From: Metridium senile
Taxonomy: Eukaryota > Cnidaria > Anthozoa > Actiniaria > Metridiidae
NCBI GenBank assembly: GCA_949775045.1
Contig: OX459095.1
Coordinates: 32,847,564 to 32,911,563 of the forward strand
Direction of reading: 5' to 3'
DNA length: 64,000 bases
A program made the translations under genes and the position numbers. The notes beneath the pieces were generated by a model. It did not search any database, was not told the origin of the DNA, and saw only the letters and a program-made list of their open reading frames with translations. Positions 58,887 through 64,000 of this stretch are shown in pieces (the stretch's first letter is position 1; every line of letters begins with the position of its first letter).

Positions 58887-61800
58887 TGTTTTGCACGCAG
58901 TGTGGGACTTCAAGAAAGGATTTAGACAAGTTTTGTCATGTTTGTGGAAAAGGTAAGCATTTTATGCACATTTACAATATATATGTGGAGAGTAAACATA
59001 TAATATATGTGGAGAGTAAACTCTCCACAAGTAGTAGTAGATGATCGACTTTCAAGACAAGAAAATATATGGACTAGCCGTTATAAACATGCTCTGTGAT
59101 TACCTGGACTTGACTTTTGATTTTGTAAATTGATCGTTTTTATTTATTGTATGAAAAAAAACTCATCAAAGTATACATACTTGTAAAATATGGCCCGCCA
59201 TTTGTAAAAAAAATTCCGAACTTCAAAATCATTTCGAGATGTTTTTCGAAAGGGTTCCAAGTAACTCAAAACCATTTCGATTTGTCAAAACCATTTCGAA
59301 AAAAAATTTCTCAAAACCATTTCGATTCGTCGAAACCATTTCGAAAAACATCTTGAAATCATTTTGAAGTTCGGAATTATTTCGGAATCTATTCGGAAAT
59401 TCAGAATTGCTTCTGGCTGCTTCCGAACTGCTTTTAATTGACCCGAGTAATAACATGTGACAAATGTGGCACATTTCATCATCGTCAGCGATTGATCAAC
59501 ATGCTTTCAAAACTCGCTTTCAAATATTTAAAAATTACCATTCGTTTATAGCACAGGTAGCCCGGCTATCTTTCGCTTATATATGAAATAAAATAAGATG
59601 TATTATAATCATGAGAGCCTTTGGGTTTTCTGTGTTGTATTTGGAAACATGACGCGCTTTAATAATCCTTAGAGTTTCCAGTAATGGATTAGCGTTACCG
59701 ACCTGAGTGTGCCGTTGGTAACTTGAGAGCACTTTGAATTTCAAACCTAACGTCTCAGAGTAACGCACACCCAATAAACACAGAAATAGAGAAGGGATGA
59801 AACAGGGCGAGTTTATCGTTATATGTGCCCCAGCAGTTGATGGGACCAGTGTTAATTGACTTATATAGCTGTACCGAGTGGGGGGAAATACCAGCCCATC
59901 GTTTCGACTCAAATGCATATTCATTTATGAATATGCATCACAATTATTGTGCAAAAGGGGCATAAACTTTGGTTAACTTTCAACTGATATCAATTTATAT
60001 AATTATCAGCGCTGAATAGCGGCAAGCGATTAAACCATAATATGGTATTTCAATTGAAACTGTCAGAAATCTGTCAAAATCTATTGTTTGTAAAATGATA
60101 TTCAACAGAAAAGACACGCTTCAAAAGCCAACTAGTTCCATCAACTGCTGGTCCACATATTTTTAAAGCGCATCTTATATATATCAGTTCCGTGTCTCCC
60201 AGATGATATATTTAAACAAACAAACCATGCTGTCGTTAAATTTGATTATCATACGATCCTTTAGTCATTAATTTGGAGGACAATTACGCAAGTGGATTTT
60301 TTAAGGCCAGATTTAAAAAAGGTATTCAAATCTGTTTCATCCCTTCCCTATTTCTGTTTGTTTATAGGGTGTGAGTTACTCTAACACGTTACGCTAATGC
60401 GCTCTGAAGTTACCAACAGCACACACAGGTCGGTAACGCTAATCCATAACCGGAAACTTTAAGGTTACGGTCCACGTTCGCGGTGTGCTTTCACATGCTC
60501 TCAGTTAAAAGTGCGTTTACCGCGTCATTTTACAATAATAATAGACATATTATATATCATTTTAAAGCTTATATAACAGAGAATAAGACTGTGTATGTGT
60601 TGTTATATACAACAATTTTCTGTAAGCTATGCTCTTCGAAAAACCTCAAAATTAACCGCTTTCAATGCGAGTTGTTTAAAAAAGTATAAGTCAAAAAGCT
60701 CATAATGCTTTGCCGTCATTTCTTCGTTATGTCAATCAACACATATTGGTCTTCAAAACCGTGTCCAGTTTTTTTGATAAAATACTTAGTTTTAGAGTTA
60801 TGGCCCATTTTGTTATTTAACTTGAAGTTTTAACAATGAGTCGACTTTGAAACACATGTATTCAAGAACGAAGCATTTTATCGAAAAAACTGGACACGGT
60901 TTTGAACACATGTATGTGCTGATTAACATAATGCAGAAATGACGGCGAAGTAGTAGGAACTTTTGGACTTATACTTTTTTTAATGAAAGCGCTCGATTTT
61001 GAGGTTTTTCGTGGAGCATTGGTTAAAGATATTCGTTTTCTTAAAACAACTTACATAGTCTTATTCTCTGTTATATAAGCTTTAAAATGATATATACTTT
61101 GTCTATCTTTATTGTTAAGTGACGCGCTAAACAATTTTTAACTGAGAGCACCCCGCGAACGTGGACGGTAACCTTAAGGATTAAGCGCATCGTGTTTCCA
61201 AATACAACACAGGAAACCCAAAGGCTCTCATGATTATAATACATTTTAATTTATTTCATATTTAAGCGATAGAAAGCCGGGCTCCCTGTGTTTATAGTTA
61301 TAATTTATCAATTTGTAGTTATAGTTATCTACTTTACGGATACTTCAAAGTTACACTGCATAAAATCATGAGGACCTTTTGTGGTAGCCTGTTGCATGTT
61401 TTATGCCACAAGGTAAGTTCCTGTTTATGAATTACATGTTAACTCCAACTGGTATTTGTGTAAGTATTATTGAAGAAATCGAAAGAAATTATTTGTTTTG
61501 AAAAATGTCTTTCGATTGTTTACATAGCAACGTATACAACAACAATAATTTACTTTCTCGAGTGCCAAAAAAGTGCCATTTTTACAGTTTCACAATTCAG
61601 ATTTAAAATATGAAATTGTTATACATAATCTCTGATGATGGACAATCTGACATTTCCAGAAAATCAAAGGCTATTACAATAGCAATAAAGAGCATACAGA
61701 AGGAAAACAAAGCCTTGCATTCGTCTTGATGACCATGTCATTTAGGTTTAAGTTTTTCAAGCCCCAGGCATTCCTTGCTCTAAGCGGAATTTTTTTATTA

Positions 61801-64000
61801 TCTTGTGTCAAGCCCATAAGAAAATAAATGAAATTCTAACCTTGAATATTGCACTGTGTGGCACAGCCAAATTAGGCGCAATTCTAAGCCATCAGTATGC
61901 CTCAATTTGTTAGTTGTATGTAAAGTACTACTAAATATTGATAGATATTTAGACTGCTAAAAAGAAAAACAACCAACACTTTAAATAATGAAATTCATAT
62001 TCTTCTTCAATTTCATATTCTTCCTCAAGGGGATCCCGAAACTGATCTTCAGGAATTCATAGACACATTGACATCTCTCCTTTGGCAAGTGCAAGGAGAA
62101 ACGACAAACCTAGTTAATTTAGCCCTCGCGCTCAAAATATTATAAAAACAATTTCGTATGAAAGTAAAAGTAACATATATATATAATATGTAATCTATAA
62201 CAAGTTTATGAAAAACTATGTAAAATACATATCAAAAATGAGCAAACAAAACATTCATTCATTCATAAGGAAGAACAGGCAACGCTGCGAGTTTTATGCC
62301 AATAGGATTCTTTATTAAATGCAGCATGTGATGCATATTCATGCATTCATGACTCAAGAAGGATATACAAGTCAAAGTCGAATTACAGAACTTGACCTTT
62401 TAAGGGACAATTTGAGGGATATCCATCATTTACTTTCAAGGCTACCAGTAATTGAACAATATGCTTACATGCCTCCAACTGAGCCCCGAAATGGCCCTGG
62501 AAGACCACGATACAGCCTAACAAGGGAACAGATAACTTGTTTAAAGTATCATGGAACACAAATGGGTCATCTACTTTGAACTCCGATAAATCGCTACTAT
62601 TTACTCCAAATGGTAATAAACTATATATTTTCTGAAAGGACATCTCAGAAGGATTACATATACTATCGTGTTTTTATCTTTCATTGTTTAATTTTTGATA
62701 AATATAGTAATATTTGAAAATTTGGTGTTGCGAAACAATTGAGCTAATGTCCCTCATTTTTACGTCGACGGATCTAACTTTTGCTTCACTGCATTATGTG
62801 AATGCTGAACTACAAAACAGTGCCTGTGTTTTTTATTTTTTTGCTTTTTTATTTTTTTATCGATTTTTTTTAAGATACGTTATTTAACTTAATTTTACGG
62901 GATTGCTGTACAAAACAATTGATATCTCGCGAATGACAAAGAAGATCGCAAAAAATAGACATCGTTTTAGAGTTGAATAAATTTGTAGTTTACTGGCCGA
63001 GTTTGGTTAATTTAGCTTTTATATTGAGGGACATTAACTCAGTTAAACTTTGTATATTTCTCAAATCTTTCTTTCGAGATAAAGCAACTTTTAGTTTAAA
63101 CGGATTAGCGCTGATCACTCAAGAGGGAATAACTTATCAATCAAGACTGACTCTCTTTACGCCAATGAGAATAACGCATTTTAAGTTAATCCCTGGCCCT
63201 AGATCATGGTGTATACACGATACCTTGCCTCATGTTGTGTAATGAAGCATTCTCGTAAACAAGCAACATTTGCCCTCGTATTATACACGTAAAATAAAGC
63301 AAAGATAAGCAAGAAAAGTTTATAGAAGAAAGATTGAGAGCCAAAGGCAAATTTTTAGCAAAAGGCAGGTCAAAGAGAAAGGCAGAACCGGTAAAACGCT
63401 GAGAGCATGCTGTAAATAATGCTGAGGGAAATGCCCACATTCCAAGGTATTTATGAAGATTGCAAATATATCACTACTATAGAGATAAATCTGTAGAAAT
63501 ATAAAGATTTCTTGTAATAAACTGAAATACTATGATACTCTTGTAAATCGTGATCAAATTCTTTGCTTTTTAGAATGCTTCTATTCGCTCAATAAGGCTT
63601 TCAACGAGACACGGTTGTTGTGTGACATGATATTATCATATGCCCGCTGATAGATTCCTGTCAACTAAGCGTCACTATTTCAAGCAAGAAAAATCGTTTT
63701 TCCAAAATATCTACTGCAGAAAAATACTTTTCACAAAAATTATTTCCTAAAACTATAGTCTTTAATAAAACGAACACCAGAAAAAGGTTTTTGAAATTTA
63801 CATGTTTTGGAAGATGATTGTGTTCCATGAATTTAACAGCTGGACCCAGATTGCCTCAGACCTTGGTGTATCAAGGCAAACTATCTATAATAGAAGGTGT
63901 GTACTAGGATTCACTTTGGAATTAGAACGATATTCTCAAATAGCAAATGCTGATCTGGATGAGTTAGTATGCCAAGAACAAGTTGTTTCCACAAACTGGC
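58887..64000 (+). CDS. Zinc-ribbon/HTH protein gene, partial, split by a transposon
   Basis: Exon 1 58887-58953 encodes a zinc ribbon (MFCTQCG...FCHVCG) and ends at G/GTAAGC. Exon 2 begins at 62030 (DPETDLQEFIDTLTSLL) in matching phase and ends near 62122 at a weak donor (CTA/GTTAAT). Exon 3 begins at 62325 after an AATGCAG acceptor, reads GPGRPRYSLTREQI and should continue without a break into FNSWTQIASDLGVSRQ at 63830; a 1272-bp element separates these two parts. The WTQIASDLGVSRQTIYNRR segment is a helix-turn-helix. The gene continues beyond the window. HTH of this type precedes an integrase-like core in some invertebrate proteins, but that core is not in view. Confidence 0.65.
59217..59374. 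repeat. Foldback repeat in intron 1 of the zinc-ribbon gene
   Basis: CGAACTTCAAAATCATTTCG at left pairs with the complement near 59345-59374; the centre repeats CAAAACCATTTCGA three or four times. Confidence 0.75.
59552..61290. mobile_element. 1.74 kb multi-nested palindromic TIR element with 7-bp TSD
   Basis: Ends CACAGGTAGCCCGGCT and complement AGCCGGGCTCCCTGTG, flanked by TTTATAG on both sides (59545-59551, 61291-61297). Outer arms of about 135 bp (to 59686 and from 61175). Inside are further inverted pairs: 59690-59815 with 60325-60470, 60462-60700 with 60956-61170, and 60738-60790 with 60870-60925. No transposase is visible. A 7-bp TSD is compatible with several superfamilies. Confidence 0.8.
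61298..62029. other. Remainder of intron 1 of the zinc-ribbon gene
   Basis: AT-rich; no further arms or frames recognised. Acceptor TTCCTCAAG at its end is weak. Confidence 0.4.
62554..63825. mobile_element. 1.27 kb transposon in exon 3 of the zinc-ribbon gene
   Basis: CATG occurs immediately outside both ends (62550-62553 and 63826-63829); the ends are GAACACAA and its complement TTGTGTTC. Excising the segment with one CATG restores a continuous frame (KYH-EFNSWTQ). No transposase frame is seen inside, so it is non-autonomous. Confidence 0.75.

Overview
The window is metazoan nuclear DNA: AT-rich, with short exons bounded by GT..AG introns and a very high load of transposable elements nested inside each other. 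The mix of element proteins (P-loop ATPase, SAP/zinc-finger protein, HARBI1-like, BEL/Pao, several APE-type LINEs) would suit a marine invertebrate such as a cnidarian, but no single-copy housekeeping gene was found to fix the species. Almost every recognisable gene belongs to, or looks derived from, a mobile element. There is no bacterial operon and no CRISPR.

Layout. 1-2240: a minus-strand, multi-exon gene for a P-loop ATPase resembling DUF927-type helicases, running off the left edge and carrying a frameshift. 2300-3557: a 5'-truncated LINE (minus). 4240-6810: a 2.6 kb foldback element between TTAA sites with arms of about 700 bp. 8780-11024 and 35384-37378: the two halves of one LINE (plus), split by a giant insertion. 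37383-41330: a decayed plus-strand SAP/zinc-finger protein gene. 41514-44500: foldback and MITE elements. 44700-49700: a decayed LINE, itself carrying a 1.24 kb TIR element. 49897-50340: a long TGTGG pentanucleotide array. 50340-58170: a broken HARBI1-like gene (minus) whose intron holds a degenerate BEL/Pao LTR retrotransposon (50557-56861). 58887-64000: a plus-strand zinc-ribbon/HTH gene continuing past the right edge, with a nested palindromic element in its first intron and a 1.27 kb transposon splitting its third exon.

The centrepiece is 11025-35383, a 24.4 kb segment bounded by an 18-bp perfect terminal inverted repeat (TTGTCTAGAGCATAGGAT) and a TAA target-site duplication, inserted in the LINE ORF2. 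Removing it restores the LINE reading frame across the junction. Three transcription units can be traced by splice phase. (1) A plus-strand, eight-exon, 1227-residue protein with an N-terminal Myb/SANT-like domain and a candidate D..D..E RNase H-fold transposase core. (2) A minus-strand, eight-exon, 578-residue XPG/FEN1-type nuclease with every expected metal-binding acid, spliced to a C-terminal HIRAN domain. (3) A minus-strand gene starting inside the right TIR: paired Cys/His finger exons and an F-box-like region (829 residues), then, after one in-frame stop, a 1199-residue TPR protein with an E-A-D..E-T-D nuclease-like signature. The 3-bp TSD and XPG nuclease recall Academ elements, but superfamily membership is unproven. 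I infer that the transposase cuts the ends, the XPG-HIRAN protein processes flaps or ends, and unit 3 supplies accessory functions.

Stratigraphy from nesting: LINE inserted, then the giant element in the LINE, then MITEs and a LINE fragment in the giant element's introns; and separately HARBI1 gene, then BEL in its intron.
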